A DNA stretch of 64,000 nt from Cafeteria roenbergensis (GCA_008330645.1 VLTN01000008.1:248001-312000), one strand, 5' to 3'. Numbered from the stretch's first letter, positions 1-10,075 are shown. The notes: generated by a model from the letters alone, not told the origin. Made by a program: numbers and translations.

Positions 1-1944
1 GAGTTCATCTCCGCCCAGCGCCCCCGGGAGGCCGTTGAGATGCACCTCCACCAGAAGGCGTGGGACTCCGCGATGCGCGTCGCAGAGGCGAACGACCAGT
101 CGAGCGTCCCCCGCGTCCTCATCGCCCACGCCAACAGCGAGGTCGCCTCGGGCAACCTCGACGCCGCCCTCCGGCTCTTCCTCGACGCCAAGCAGCCCGA
201 GCTCGCCGTGGAGGCCTTCATCGCGACAAAGCGCTACCCCGAGGCCATGCGCACGGCCAAGCAGCACCTTCCCCGCGACCGCGCCGCCGCCTTCCAGCGC
301 CAGATCAAGCGCCTCATCTCGGGGTCGGAGGCCGGAGACGGCGGCGACTTCCACGACGTCGACGGCGGGGCCGGCGGCGCGGCTGCGAGCGGGCCCTCGG
401 CGCACGGCCGCAAGCCCGCCGCTGCCCCGTCCGACTCGGCCGCGGGGTCCCTCTCCATGGGGGCTGGCGGCGGCACTGGCGCTGCTGCGGCCAGCGCGGC
501 GGCGGCGGCCGTTTCGGCCGCGGCGATTGGCTCGCACGGCGGCGTGAACCACCTCGAGAACGGCCGCATGTACGAGGCGTCCCACGAGCACGCGCTTGCG
601 ATCGACGAGTACCTCAAGGTGACGGAGGCCGACGCGTCGTCCCAGGCGGCCAGGGAGAGCGCCTGGATGCGCGCCACGCAGCTGGCTGCCAGCCACGACG
701 AGCGCCGCTACGAGGAAGTGGCGGTCCGGGCGGCTCGCCTCATGGGAGGAGCGGGGAGCTGGGAGAAGGCGGGCGACCTGTTCGCCGGCGCCTCCAAGCC
801 CGAGGATGCCGTGGGCGCTTACCTCCGCGGAAAGAAGTTCAAGAAGGCCCGCCAGGCGGCCAAGGAGGCGCGGTCGCCTGCGCTGGAGAAGCGGGTCATG
901 GACGAGGAGAAGGCCTTCAACGAGAGCTCGGGCGACGTCGCCGGCCTGGAGCAGAGCGGCCACGTTCAGAGTGCCGTGCGCGTGCTGGTGCAGCAGGGCC
1001 GCTGGGAGAGCGCGCTGGAGAAGATCGCCAAGGCCAAGGCCACGGAGCTGCTGGAGGAGGTGGCTCCGCAGCGGGTCAACGCGCTCCTGGGCGAGCGCAA
1101 GGCCGCCGAGGCGGTGCGCCTGCTCGCCACCTACGGCGCGCCTGTCGGCGACGGCCTCGCGGAGATGTACATGCGCCTCACGCAGGCGGTCTTCATCGGC
1201 CCGCGGGCCAAGGCCTGCGCCCCGGCCGTTGTGGCATCGCTCAGGGACGTCTTGTACAAGGTTGCGGCCGCGCGGCGGGCGGGATCCGCGGCCACTGCTG
1301 CAGCAGCTGCAGCGTCCGGCGCGGCCGGTGCCAAGGCTGACTCGTCTGTGATCGAGCGTGCTCTCATGGCCTGCCACTACTCCGCAATGGCCTCGGAGGC
1401 AGCGCGGCTGGGCCTGCCGGCGCTGCGCGCGGACGCCTCGCTGTCCCTCCTCCGCTACTGCGGTGTGGTCCCGGCCGACAGGGCCTTCCTTGAGGCCGGC
1501 GAGGCCTGCCGCGATGCCGGCCGCCTCAACGTGGCCTACGTGATGCTCAACCGGTTCCTCGACCTGTTCGAAGCCATCGAGGAGGGCGACGCCAACGACA
1601 TCGACAACACTGACTTTGAAGGCACAGACATCCCGTCCCCGCTCGACTTCCCGCTCCCCGCGGCGCACTGGCTCAGCGAGGACGAGACGGAGGAGGCGCG
1701 CAAGTGGGTGCTCTCGGCCTCGGTCGACAAGACCGTGGCCCAGACCCTCTCGCACGGCGACCTGCCCACGGCCGAGCAGGCGTCCCAGAGCCGCTGCGCC
1801 ATCACGGGCTTGCCCGTGTCTGCGGCGGACCGCGTGGCGTGTACGTCTTGCTCGTCTGTGGCAATCCGCCGCGCGTGGAACGCAATCGTGGCCAAGACGG
1901 GCGCCTGCCCCTGGTGCTCGGCCCACCAGGCGCCCTTCTACTGA
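1..1944 (+). CDS. IFT172: IFT172, C-terminal part (5' truncated by window edge)
   Basis: IFT172 is the largest peripheral subunit of the intraflagellar transport IFT-B complex and works at the ciliary base and tip. The frame is open from base 1 (first codon GAG), so only the C-terminal 647 residues are present; the family is usually about 1,750. What is seen is helical TPR-like sequence (residues 1-100 and 190-400) interrupted by an Ala/Gly/Ser-rich insert (about 105-175). Near the end come the family hallmarks: a helix ending FLDLFEAIEEGD, then NTDFEGTDIPSP, then a tail with Cys pairs (CAITG, CTSC, CPWC) resembling the U-box/RING-like C-terminus described for IFT172. The last conserved block aligns well with animal IFT172. 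The visible part has no intron. The next gene (PGK) is convergent. Confidence 0.93.
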   Translation, partial: EFISAQRPREAVEMHLHQKAWDSAMRVAEANDQSSVPRVLIAHANSEVASGNLDAALRLFLDAKQPELAVEAFIATKRYPEAMRTAKQHLPRDRAAAFQRQIKRLISGSEAGDGGDFHDVDGGAGGAAASGPSAHGRKPAAAPSDSAAGSLSMGAGGGTGAAAASAAAAAVSAAAIGSHGGVNHLENGRMYEASHEHALAIDEYLKVTEADASSQAARESAWMRATQLAASHDERRYEEVAVRAARLMGGAGSWEKAGDLFAGASKPEDAVGAYLRGKKFKKARQAAKEARSPALEKRVMDEEKAFNESSGDVAGLEQSGHVQSAVRVLVQQGRWESALEKIAKAKATELLEEVAPQRVNALLGERKAAEAVRLLATYGAPVGDGLAEMYMRLTQAVFIGPRAKACAPAVVASLRDVLYKVAAARRAGSAATAAAAAASGAAGAKADSSVIERALMACHYSAMASEAARLGLPALRADASLSLLRYCGVVPADRAFLEAGEACRDAGRLNVAYVMLNRFLDLFEAIEEGDANDIDNTDFEGTDIPSPLDFPLPAAHWLSEDETEEARKWVLSASVDKTVAQTLSHGDLPTAEQASQSRCAITGLPVSAADRVACTSCSSVAIRRAWNAIVAKTGACPWCSAHQAPFY

Positions 1945-2013
1945 GCGGTCCTCGGGCTCGGCGCGTCTCCCGCCTCGGCCCTGCTCCTGCTCCTGCTCCT
2001 GCCTCGCCTCGGC

Positions 2014-2050
<37 letters not shown>

Positions 2051-2323
2051 GCTCTGCTTGCTTGGGTGTTTCTTTTGCGTGCGCGAGCTGCTGCTGAGTG
2101 CCTTGAGCCTCGCGGGGCCCAATCAGCTGCTGCCCAGCTCGCGCCTGCCCCGCGTGCGATCCCACTCGCATTTTTTGGGCTGTGTGATCGGCATGGGCTG
2201 GTGGCGGTCCCAAAAGTAGCTCTGTGCGATGAGTGAGCGACAGTGCACTGGCGCAAGCAGCGCGGGCTTTTCGAAACTCCTCGCATTGGTTTGTGGCGAC
2301 GTGCAACAAGCGACACCTGAGGC
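1945..2323. other. Convergent 3' spacer between IFT172 and PGK
   Basis: This 379-bp spacer holds the 3' ends of two converging genes. It contains the hexanucleotide repeat annotated separately and no supported gene. Short open frames here have no family resemblance. Confidence 0.6.
1979..2052 (+). repeat. TGCTCC hexanucleotide microsatellite, probably IFT172 3' UTR
   Basis: Two runs of the hexamer TGCTCC (about 3 and 6 copies) are separated by a short CCTCGCCTCGGCC segment. They start about 35 bp after the IFT172 stop. No function is visible. Confidence 0.85.
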
Positions 2324-3508
2324 TCAGGCATCGGTGAGAGCCGCCACGCCGGGGAGGACCTTGCCCTCAAGGAGCTCGAGCGAGGCGCCGCCGCCGGTGC
2401 TGACATGGCTGACCTTGTCGGTCGCGCCGTACTTCTCGCAGGCGGTGGCGGTGTCGCCTCCTCCGATGATGGTCGTGGCGCCGGCCTCGGTTGCCTTGGT
2501 GACAGCGGCCATCATGCCCTTGGTGCCACTCTCTGCGAACGACAAAGTGAGCGGTTGTGTGAGACAGCGGGAGAGGGGGGGAGGGAGGAGGCATGCCGAG
2601 GTGAATTGGGGGGGGGGGGAGGAGGCATGCCGAGGTGAATTGGGGGGAGGGAGGAGGCATGCCGAGGCGAATTGGGGGGGGCAGAAGGATGCAAGCGGGG
2701 GCCTCTGGCATCGCGCTGATCGTTGACCGCCTGCAGGGGGGCCGTGATTCGCTGGCTGGGGATTGTGCATCGCTGGAGGTGCCCGCTTGCGGGATGCGGC
2801 AGCGCGACTCACCGAAGCCCGAGAGCTCGAACACGCCGGGAGGGCCGTTGAAGACGATGGTCTTGGCCTCGCCGATGACCTTGGCAAACGCCTCGATGCT
2901 GTCGGGGCCGATGTCGAGGCCCTTCCAGCCGGCGGGGATGTCGGTCTCGCTGCTGTAGACGGTGGTTGGGGCGTCGCTCTCAAACTTCTCGGCTGCAAGG
3001 CGGGATTTTCAGAGGCGCGGCACGACGAGGGGGCGCGGGTGGGGTGGGCCGGCGCAGGAACGACTCGGCAGCAGCGCGCACGGCAGGCTCAGGGGCCGGA
3101 CGACGGGGACCCAGCGCGCGCAGCTCTGCCTGAGCAGCGCCGGACTCACAGCAGACGACGTCGGTGGGCAGGTGGATGGTGACCCCGCGGGCCTTGGCCT
3201 TCTCCATGATGTCGGGCACGAGCTTGGCGCCCTCCTCGTCGAAGAGGGAGTCGCCGATGTCCTTGCCGTTGAGCACCTTGAGGAAGGTGAAGGCCATGCC
3301 GCCAGCGATGATCATGGCGTCGACCTTCTCGAGCATGTTGTAGATGAGCTTGATCTTGTCCGCGACCTTGGCGCCGCCGAGGATGGCAAGGAGCGGGCGC
3401 TCCGGGGTCTCGAGGGCCTTGCTGAAGTACGCGAGCTCCTTCTTGAGGAGGAAGCCAGAGCAGCGGGTGTCCAGGTCCACGCCCACCATGGAGGAGTGAG
3501 CGCGATGG

Positions 3509-3541
<33 letters not shown>

Positions 3542-4349
3542 CCGAGCTTGGTCAGCGACGAGCGGAAGCCGGCAACGTCCATCGTGGCGGCGTCGCCCTT
3601 GCCCTCCTCCTCCTTGTGGAACCGCAGGTTCTCCAGAAGGATCACCGAGCCGTCCGCGGCGGAGGCGCACTGGCTCTCGACTTCGGCGCCCACGCAATCG
3701 GACAGGAAGGTCACTGGCTTGCCAAGCAGCTCCTCCAGCTTGCGGGCGACTGGCGCGAGGGAGTACTTGGCATCAGGCGCGCCCTTGGGGCGGCCGAGGT
3801 GCGACATGAGCACGACTGACTGCGGAGCAAGCAGGCGCACGCGCTCAACAGCGAGCGGGTGGCCGCCAGCGCAGGCGGGAGGGCGCTGGCGTGGGCGCAG
3901 CCTTTGCACGGCCGGCTGCTCACCTTGGCGCCGTTGTCCACGGCGTAGCGGATGGTGGGCATGGCAGCCTCGATGCGCTGGGCGTTGGTGATGGCTCCCT
4001 GCGCGCCACGAGCGAGCGGGGGCGCGGCGGGTCAGCAGGGTCGCAGATCGGGCGCCCACGCCAGGCAAAGCGGGCGGCTGGGGCCGCCCCCTTCCACCCC
4101 CACCCCCGGCCAGCGATGCGCGAGAGCAGCGAGTGCGGGGGCAGGCAACGGGAAGGCGCGCCGCGAGGCATCGGCGGGTCAGCAACGCTGTCCCGCGGTC
4201 GTGAGGGGGCAAACGTTCCGCACATCCTTCATGGGGGTGTTGAAATCCACGCGGCACAGCACGCGGCGGCCCGTGAGGGGGACCGCGTCGATGCAAAGCT
4301 TGCGCAGCGCAGACTTGGAGGTGGCAGCGGCAGTGGCGGCGGCGGCCAT
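2324..4349 (-). CDS. PGK: Phosphoglycerate kinase, five exons
   Basis: Catalyses reversible phosphate transfer between 1,3-bisphosphoglycerate and ADP in glycolysis. Exons on the minus strand: 4349-4224, 3998-3924, 3819-3150, 2992-2813, 2532-2324. Together they give 1,260 nt, 419 residues, the normal length. Visible family motifs are RVDFNTPM in exon 1, [12 protein letters not shown] and [12 protein letters not shown] in exon 3, [22 protein letters not shown] at the end of exon 4, and [10 protein letters not shown] plus [16 protein letters not shown] in exon 5. Splice sites are GTGCGG (intron 1, the only departure from GTGAG), GTGAGC, GTGAGT and GTGAGT, with GCAG at every acceptor. The short N-terminus (Ala/Thr-rich, about 15 residues) shows no clear targeting peptide, so cytosolic enzyme is likely. 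The LigB-type gene lies upstream on the same strand. Confidence 0.96.
2581..2680. repeat. G-rich minisatellite in PGK intron 4
   Basis: Three imperfect copies of a unit of about 32-38 bp, each with the core GGCATGCCGAGGTGAATT followed by 7-13 G residues. The third copy has GGCGAATT. The array lies wholly in the 280-nt fourth intron of PGK. On the transcribed strand it reads as C-runs. Confidence 0.9.
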
Positions 4350-4488
4350 GTTGCAAGCTCGGCTTGGGCGCGAGGAGTGCGCAAGATTCCGCGGGCTTCT
4401 GAGGCGGCGACCCGCGGCTGACCGAGGCCTCGGGCAGAGCGCCACGTGCACCCCACTCACACAACACGCGCAGTCGCCCCGCGCTGCC

Positions 4489-5493
4489 TCATTCGTCCCC
4501 GAACCGCCAGGCATCCAGCGCGAAGCTGCCCGACGCCATGGCCCGGTGCACGCGGGTCGCCTTGACGCTGTCGGCGCCTTGGCCGCGGCTCGCTCCGGCC
4601 CCGGCGCCCGCCGCGACCATGAGAGGCAGCAGGTGCTCCTCGCGCGGGTGGGCGGTCCGAGCGCCGCGCAGCGTCGCCCAGCGCTCGAGGGCTCCCAGCG
4701 GGTCCTTCCCGGTCAGCGCGTCGCTGACGTCGGCGATGAACGCGTCTGCCCACGCAAAGTTCTTGCCCGGCGGCGGAGGCCCGCCGCGCATCGCGCCCAG
4801 GTTGTGTGTGAGCGCGCCCGATCCGACGACCAGGACGTTGCTGCTGCGAAGGGCAGCCAGCGCGCGGCCCAGCCGGACGTGCGCGGCCGCGTCCAGGCTG
4901 GGGTGGAGCGACACTTGCACCAGCGGCGCCGGCGCTCCCGCCGGCCAGGCCACCGAGAGGGGCACGAACACGCCATGGTCCAGGCCTCGCTCGCTGTCGC
5001 GGGCGGTTTCGAAGCCGGCCCCGGAGAGCAGCGCCTCCACGCGAGCGGCGAGCGCGTCGTCTCCCCGCGCTGGCCACCGGATGTCGTAGCTCGCGCGCGG
5101 GAACCCGTAGTAGTCGAAGAGCAGCTCGTGCGAGGGCCGGCTCAGCACGCCCACGCGGCCGCGGGAGGCTTCACGGGGGAGCGCGCCGCTCCCCTCGTCG
5201 GGGCCTTCCCAGTGCGCGCTGACCACGACGATTCCGGACGGCGTCCGCGGAAGCGCTTCCGGAAGCGACCGCAAAAACTCGGCGGTCGGCGAGTCCTTGT
5301 CCATGTCCTTGAACATTGGCACGTCGCGCGCCGAAAAGAAGAAGCAGGGGCCGCCGCCGTGCGACAGGAAGATTGCCGGCTGCCCGCGGCCCGCAGGGGC
5401 GGCCTCGGTTGGCGCTGCGGATGGGACGAATTCTGCCGACGGCCCCGCGCCCGGCCCGGTCGTCGCCGCAGCGGATGCCGCAGCCGCAGCCAT
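4489..5493 (-). CDS. LigB/DODA-type class III extradiol ring-cleavage dioxygenase
   Basis: Member of the YgiD/4,5-DOPA-extradiol-dioxygenase branch of class III extradiol dioxygenases, which open catecholic rings using one metal ion. Intronless, 334 residues from the chosen start. Visible metal/active-site histidines: H45 in LSHGGGP, H94 in SAHWE, H173 in LDHGVFVPL, and H282/H287 in HPREEHLLPL. These are the conserved family positions, so the enzyme looks intact. The frame is open upstream to a Met at 5664; I chose 5493 because residues before it look like untranslated GC-rich sequence. The first 35 residues are Ala/Gly/Pro-rich and outside the domain. Its 3' end is 139 bp from the PGK start on the same strand. 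The physiological substrate cannot be read from sequence. Confidence 0.9.
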   Translation of the reverse strand: MAAAAASAAATTGPGAGPSAEFVPSAAPTEAAPAGRGQPAIFLSHGGGPCFFFSARDVPMFKDMDKDSPTAEFLRSLPEALPRTPSGIVVVSAHWEGPDEGSGALPREASRGRVGVLSRPSHELLFDYYGFPRASYDIRWPARGDDALAARVEALLSGAGFETARDSERGLDHGVFVPLSVAWPAGAPAPLVQVSLHPSLDAAAHVRLGRALAALRSSNVLVVGSGALTHNLGAMRGGPPPPGKNFAWADAFIADVSDALTGKDPLGALERWATLRGARTAHPREEHLLPLMVAAGAGAGASRGQGADSVKATRVHRAMASGSFALDAWRFGDE

Positions 5494-6146
5494 GGTGACA
5501 GCCCACGCCCGGACAGCGAGCTGCCGCTGCAGTGCTCGCCCCGCGAAGCAGGGCCTCGCAGGAGTGACTGCCACGGCTGCTCCGCGCAAGCAGCGAGTGG
5601 TTTGGGCAACTCCCCACAACCACTCCGGGCTCTGCCAGCATTCGAGCTCGGGACCCAACCGCAACCGGCGGCGCCGGCGGGCGCGCCGGACGACCCTGCG
5701 TCAGCCGAGCGCCCATCGGGGTCCCCGCCTCGGGCCTGGGCCGCGTGCTGCTTCGGCCAGCGCGGGGGGCGGCCCAAAGACGGCGCCTGGCCGGGTTTTC
5801 GCAGGCCTCGCCTCGGCGCGAGCGGCTCGAGGCAGCAGCGCACGTCCCCGGCCCCGCCCCCGGCCCCTCGGGAAGCGCGTCTGTGTCGCATACATCGGCG
5901 ACGGCCGCTGCGGGCCCCGCCGCCGGCCGGAGGCGCGGCGCGTGGCGAGCGCGTGGTGCCTGCTGCAAACCGGACACGGCGCGGGGACGACACGTCGTGC
6001 CAGCAGCTCTGCCGCGGCGGAAAGCACCGTCGAGACTGCGACTTGAGGTTTGCATTTGCGCCCACGCCTCACTCTCCCCTGGGCTCCCAGGGCCTCCGCT
6101 TCCGCCCTCGAGTCGCGCTTCGGCCTCTGCGTCCTGCACAGCAGCC
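5494..6146. other. Divergent upstream region of LigB-type and F-box genes
   Basis: A 653-bp space between two outward-facing starts. Both flanking reading frames continue into it without stops because of the high GC content, so either gene could start somewhat further out. No TATA-like element or other site was recognised. Confidence 0.4.
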
Positions 6147-7907
6147 ATGGCCACAACTCTGGCTGCGCCCTCGGAGGCTTGCATGTCGTGCTTCGCCTGC
6201 GGAACAAGGCTGACGGACCCAGTCTCGCCGTCGGTTCTGCCCTCGCTTCCCGAGCCAACGGGCGCGGCCGCGGGTGTGTTTCGCGCGGCAGGCGGCCTAA
6301 CCGTGTCAGGGCTCCCCCCTAGGCGGAGGGCGAGGCCCGTGGGCCAGTGGGGGCCGCGCCCCAAAACGGGGACGTGGCCTGCACTGCAAGACGGACCACC
6401 GGCGACGTCCGGCATTTCCACCGCCGCTGCCTCCGACGCCTCGGCGGACAGCGCGTCCTCGGGCGGCGCGTCGAGCGCAACCCTCCCGGACGTGGTTGCG
6501 GGCTCGGAAGCCGCTCCTCTGGCCTCCGCGGTTCCGGCTTGCGCTCCGTGCCTGACAGGCGGCCATTTCCCTGGTTGCCGTCCCCTGCACAGCGGCGGAT
6601 ACTGGAACCCGTGCTGCCCCTGCCTCTTCGGGTCGCTGAGCGGGGGCGTGCTCGAGCACATGATGTCCTTCCTGGCCCCGCGGGACGTGGCGTCCCTGGC
6701 GGCCGTCAGCTCCCGCTTCGCGTGGGCAAGCGCGTCCAGCGAACTTTGGTCGCGCACCACCCTCCGCGTCATCTCTGCGCCGGAGCCCGCCGCTCTCCTC
6801 GTTCCAACGGACCGGCTCGAGCGCTTGGTCGCGCCGAGCACGCGCCCTGCCGGCGCCTCGGCGCCCGCTGCTTCGGCCTCGGAGGCGGCAGCGGCGACAG
6901 CCTCCGCGCGTGCAGGCGCGCCTAGCCAATTGCTGTCGCCGTCGAATCTCGCCGCGCCCCTCTCCCTGGACCCTCACGAGCTGTCCACCTCGGGGCTCGC
7001 CGCCCTCATCCGCCTGCACGGGCCGGCGGTGCGCCGCTTGGAGGCCCGGGGCTTCGACCCCGCAGCCTTCCCGACTGCCGCCGCTGAAGCGGCCGCAGGC
7101 TCCGGCCCCGCCTTCCCCACCTCGCTCGGCCCGCTGCGGCGCCTCGTGAACCTCCGCGATCTCGACTTGGCGGGGTCCAAGCGCCTTGGCGCGGCCCACC
7201 TCCTCGCCCTGGTCCGGGCCAACCCGTCCTTGCAGCGCCTCGTGCTCTCCGGCTGCGCTGCCGCGGTGGACGACGCCACGGTGGAGGCCGTCGCCTCGTC
7301 GTGCCAGGGCCTGCAGCACCTGTCCCTGGCCCGCTGCCGCGCCCTCACTGCGGCGTCCCTGGGCGCCCTGGCCGCCTCCGGCGCGCTGCGCCGGCTGCAC
7401 TCCCTCGACCTATCCGGCATCTCCGGCATCAGCGGCGCCGACGTCGTTGCCGCCTTCTCCAGCGCGGGCCCGCTGCCCTCGATGCGCTCCCTCTGGCTGC
7501 GCGGCCTCCGTGGCCTGGACGACGCCGCGCTCGCCGCCATCGCGGCGGCCTGCCCCGGGCTGGTGGCGCTCGACGTCGGCGCAGCAGACGCCACTGGGTG
7601 CATGGCCACGCTCGCCATTGCGCGGCACACCCCCGACATCACGGCTGCCGGCCTCGCTGCCCTGGCCGCGGCGCCCTGCTCGCGCACGCTGACCTCGCTC
7701 GGGCTGAGGGGCCGCGCGGGGCTCGCGCTCTCCGTGGGCGCGCTCGAGGCGTCCGCGGCCGCGCTCAAGTCCCTCCCTCTGCTGGAGACCGTGGACCTGG
7801 AGCTCAGCGCTCGTGCCGTGGGCGGAATGTGGCGCCGGGACCCCTCGGGCGCGACGTCCCGCGTCCAGGCGCTGGTGGCCCTGGCTGCGGCAGAGTGGGG
7901 CGCCTGA
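6147..7907 (+). CDS. F-box and leucine-rich-repeat protein
   Basis: Predicted substrate receptor of an SCF (SKP1-cullin-F-box) ubiquitin ligase. Intronless, 586 residues from the Met that begins MATTLAAPSEACMSC. Residues about 140-165 are Cys-rich (CAPCLTGG, YWNPCCPCLFG). An F-box follows at about 163-205 (LEHMMSFLAPRDVASLAAVSSRF, then ELWSR). From about 300 onward are leucine-rich repeats of the cysteine-containing AMN1/FBXL type, for example LVNLRDLDLAG, LQRLVLSGC, LQHLSLARCRAL and LHSLDLSGISG. The target protein cannot be inferred. The ORF is open upstream to 5745; the chosen Met is the first in a context followed by conserved-looking sequence, so the N-terminus is uncertain. Confidence 0.85.
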   Translation: MATTLAAPSEACMSCFACGTRLTDPVSPSVLPSLPEPTGAAAGVFRAAGGLTVSGLPPRRRARPVGQWGPRPKTGTWPALQDGPPATSGISTAAASDASADSASSGGASSATLPDVVAGSEAAPLASAVPACAPCLTGGHFPGCRPLHSGGYWNPCCPCLFGSLSGGVLEHMMSFLAPRDVASLAAVSSRFAWASASSELWSRTTLRVISAPEPAALLVPTDRLERLVAPSTRPAGASAPAASASEAAAATASARAGAPSQLLSPSNLAAPLSLDPHELSTSGLAALIRLHGPAVRRLEARGFDPAAFPTAAAEAAAGSGPAFPTSLGPLRRLVNLRDLDLAGSKRLGAAHLLALVRANPSLQRLVLSGCAAAVDDATVEAVASSCQGLQHLSLARCRALTAASLGALAASGALRRLHSLDLSGISGISGADVVAAFSSAGPLPSMRSLWLRGLRGLDDAALAAIAAACPGLVALDVGAADATGCMATLAIARHTPDITAAGLAALAAAPCSRTLTSLGLRGRAGLALSVGALEASAAALKSLPLLETVDLELSARAVGGMWRRDPSGATSRVQALVALAAAEWGA

Positions 7908-8383
7908 ACTGGAAGTGGCTCCCCGAGCCGCCGGCCCCGGCTGCTTTCAACACGTGATTATTGTTTCCCGGCGCGCCTTCCGTGGCTCGTTTGCAGTTGT
8001 GTGACGCGATTTGCGCTGGTGATGTTGTTCAATGCCGGACGCCAAGGCACCCTCGCTCCGTTCGCGCGCTGTCCCTCGCCCACCCGTGGCACAAGGCTCG
8101 GCAATCGCGACGCCCAAGGCTCGCTTGAGCAGGGGCGCGGGCCGTGCCCGGGGCAGGCAGCGGGCGGCGTTCGTTGCGCTCTGGTTTGCGTAGAGGGCTG
8201 CTTTCCAGTCGTGAGCGGCTGGTGTGATGCAACTCACAAAGACTCGGACAGAGCGAATTCGCGCTCTGGAATCGCTTCGCCGCGCGCCCCGGGTCCGGCT
8301 CGGACACCGAGAGTGCGGACTGATCATCCCTCTCCTGCCTTGACCTTGCCCTGGGCAACCCCGGAACGAACGGCTTCCCGCGG
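7908..8383. other. Spacer between F-box gene and CAF1 gene
   Basis: 476 bp between two co-oriented genes. It presumably holds the F-box 3' UTR and the CAF1 promoter. No RNA gene, repeat or coding sequence was recognised. Confidence 0.4.
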
Positions 8384-10075
8384 ATGCTCTCAGGACCGAG
8401 TGCAGGAGCGGGCGGCCAGTTCGACTGGCATGGTGAGCGCGATTTGACAACGGCGCCGCGCTAGCGTCGCCCGCCCGCCGCGCGCAGGGGAAGCCCTCCC
8501 CTTTGCGACACGGCCCGTGGGGGCTTGGCAGCGCCCTGCGCCTCGCGGGGAGCGAGGGGCGCCTCCTTCGGGGGGCGGAGACCGCCAGTGCAAGGCGGAG
8601 GACGCGGCGCGAGCCAATGGCCTTGCCGGCGCCGGGGGCTGCCTTCCGAGGCTGCAGCGGCATGGCCGGGCCGCCCGCCGGTGCGGGCTGTGCGGTGGCG
8701 CGCCGCCGCTGTGGCTGGGGCCCCATCCGCCAGCTGGCCGTGCGCCTGGCCCCCTTCGCGGCCACGCGCGCCTGCCCGAGCGAGGCTGCGAGCCGCTTTT
8801 CCTGCCGCCCCGCGGCTCCACGCGCTCTCTCCCCCGCAGGCCGCTCTGTTGAAGTCATCGATGTCTGGGAGGGAACCATTGACGAGGAAATGACCAAGTT
8901 GCGCAAGCTTGTGGAGAGGTTTCCGTTCGTCGCAATGGTGAGTTCATCACTTGTCACGGCCGGCTGCGCCGCCGGCGCGCAGTCCCTCGGCCGCTGGCCC
9001 GGCGCGCGACGCGGGGCCGCACGCAGGCGGGCCAGGGCGCTGGGCTGCTGGCCCCACGCACGAGCACACACACGCAAACACAAGCTCGCCCGCCTTGTGC
9101 TGCTGCGCCCACGGGCGGCTGGCTGCCTACCGCAGGACACGTCCTTTCCCGGCATCGTTGCTCGGCCGCTGCGGCCTCTCTCCGAAGGCCCGGCCAAGCT
9201 GACCGCCAGGGACGTGGAGGAGTACCACTACCAGTCCATCCGCCTCAACGTGGACGTGATGCCGGTGCTGCAAGTCGGCTTGACGCTGTTCGACGCCAGC
9301 GGCAACATGCCCCCCGGCGGTCCCGTCTGGCAGTTCAACATGCGGTTCGACCCCACCAACGACCTCGCGTCCCCATTCGCGCTCGACCAGATGCGCCGCA
9401 CGGGGTTGGACCTTGAGCGCCTGAGCCGCGAGGGCGTTCCGCACAGCCGACTCGGCGAGGTGCTGATGGTGTCGGGGCTGGTGCTCGTCGAGGGTCCCAA
9501 GTGGGTCACGTTCCAGTCGGGGTACGACATGGCATTCTTGCTCAAGGTGAGAACCGACGCGGGATCATTGCCCAGAGGCCGTGCGCCCTGAGTGCTGGGG
9601 CCGGCGCGCCATCTGCGCCGACCACGGTTTTTCGCCTCCCCCTTGCCGTCCTCTGCTTGCTCCGCTTGCCGATGCTGACCCGCAGCTTCTGACCTGCAGG
9701 CCGCTCCCTGAGACCGCGAGCGGCTTCGCGGAGCAGCTGGGGCTGTACTTCCCTGCGGTAGTGGATTGCAAGTGCGTGTGCGGCTCCGTGAAGCGCCCGG
9801 CGCTGTCCGGGGGCTTGGCAGCGGTGGCGTCGGCCCTGGGCGTCCCAAGGCCACCCACGGGAAGGCAGGCGGGTGCGACGAGCTTGTTGACGATGGGCAC
9901 GTTTGTTGCCTTGGCCAAGGCGCTTGGAACGGGCGGCAGAACCGAGGGGCTCGCGGACCTGGTGTCCCGGTTCAGGCATAAGCTTGCTGGCCTGCCGGCA
10001 GCTCCGACCAAGGCCGCCCACGGGGGGCCCTCGTCCACGAGGGGGAGGACCACGATGGGCGCGAGGCGCAGGTGA
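8384..10075 (+). CDS. CAF1: CAF1/CNOT7-family protein, probably catalytically dead
   Basis: Belongs to the CAF1/POP2/CNOT7 family, the DEDDh exonuclease subunit of the CCR4-NOT deadenylase. Exons 8384-8432, 8840-8937, 9136-9546 and 9686-10075 give 948 nt, 315 residues. Family landmarks: EVIDVWEGTIDEEM, FPGIVARP, VWQFNMRF, LVLVEGPKWVTFQSGYD, YFPAVVD. Compared with human CNOT7 active-site positions (D40, E42, D161, H225, D230), this protein keeps the first Asp (D50) and D180. It has Ser52 in place of E42, Arg246 in place of the His and Thr251 in place of the last Asp. The usual HQAGSD motif reads RQAGAT. The fold therefore looks kept but the metal site does not. It may be a structural paralogue in CCR4-NOT, with an active copy elsewhere. 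Splice signals are GTGAGC/T/A and CCGCAG. The first coding exon is 49 nt. Confidence 0.9.
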
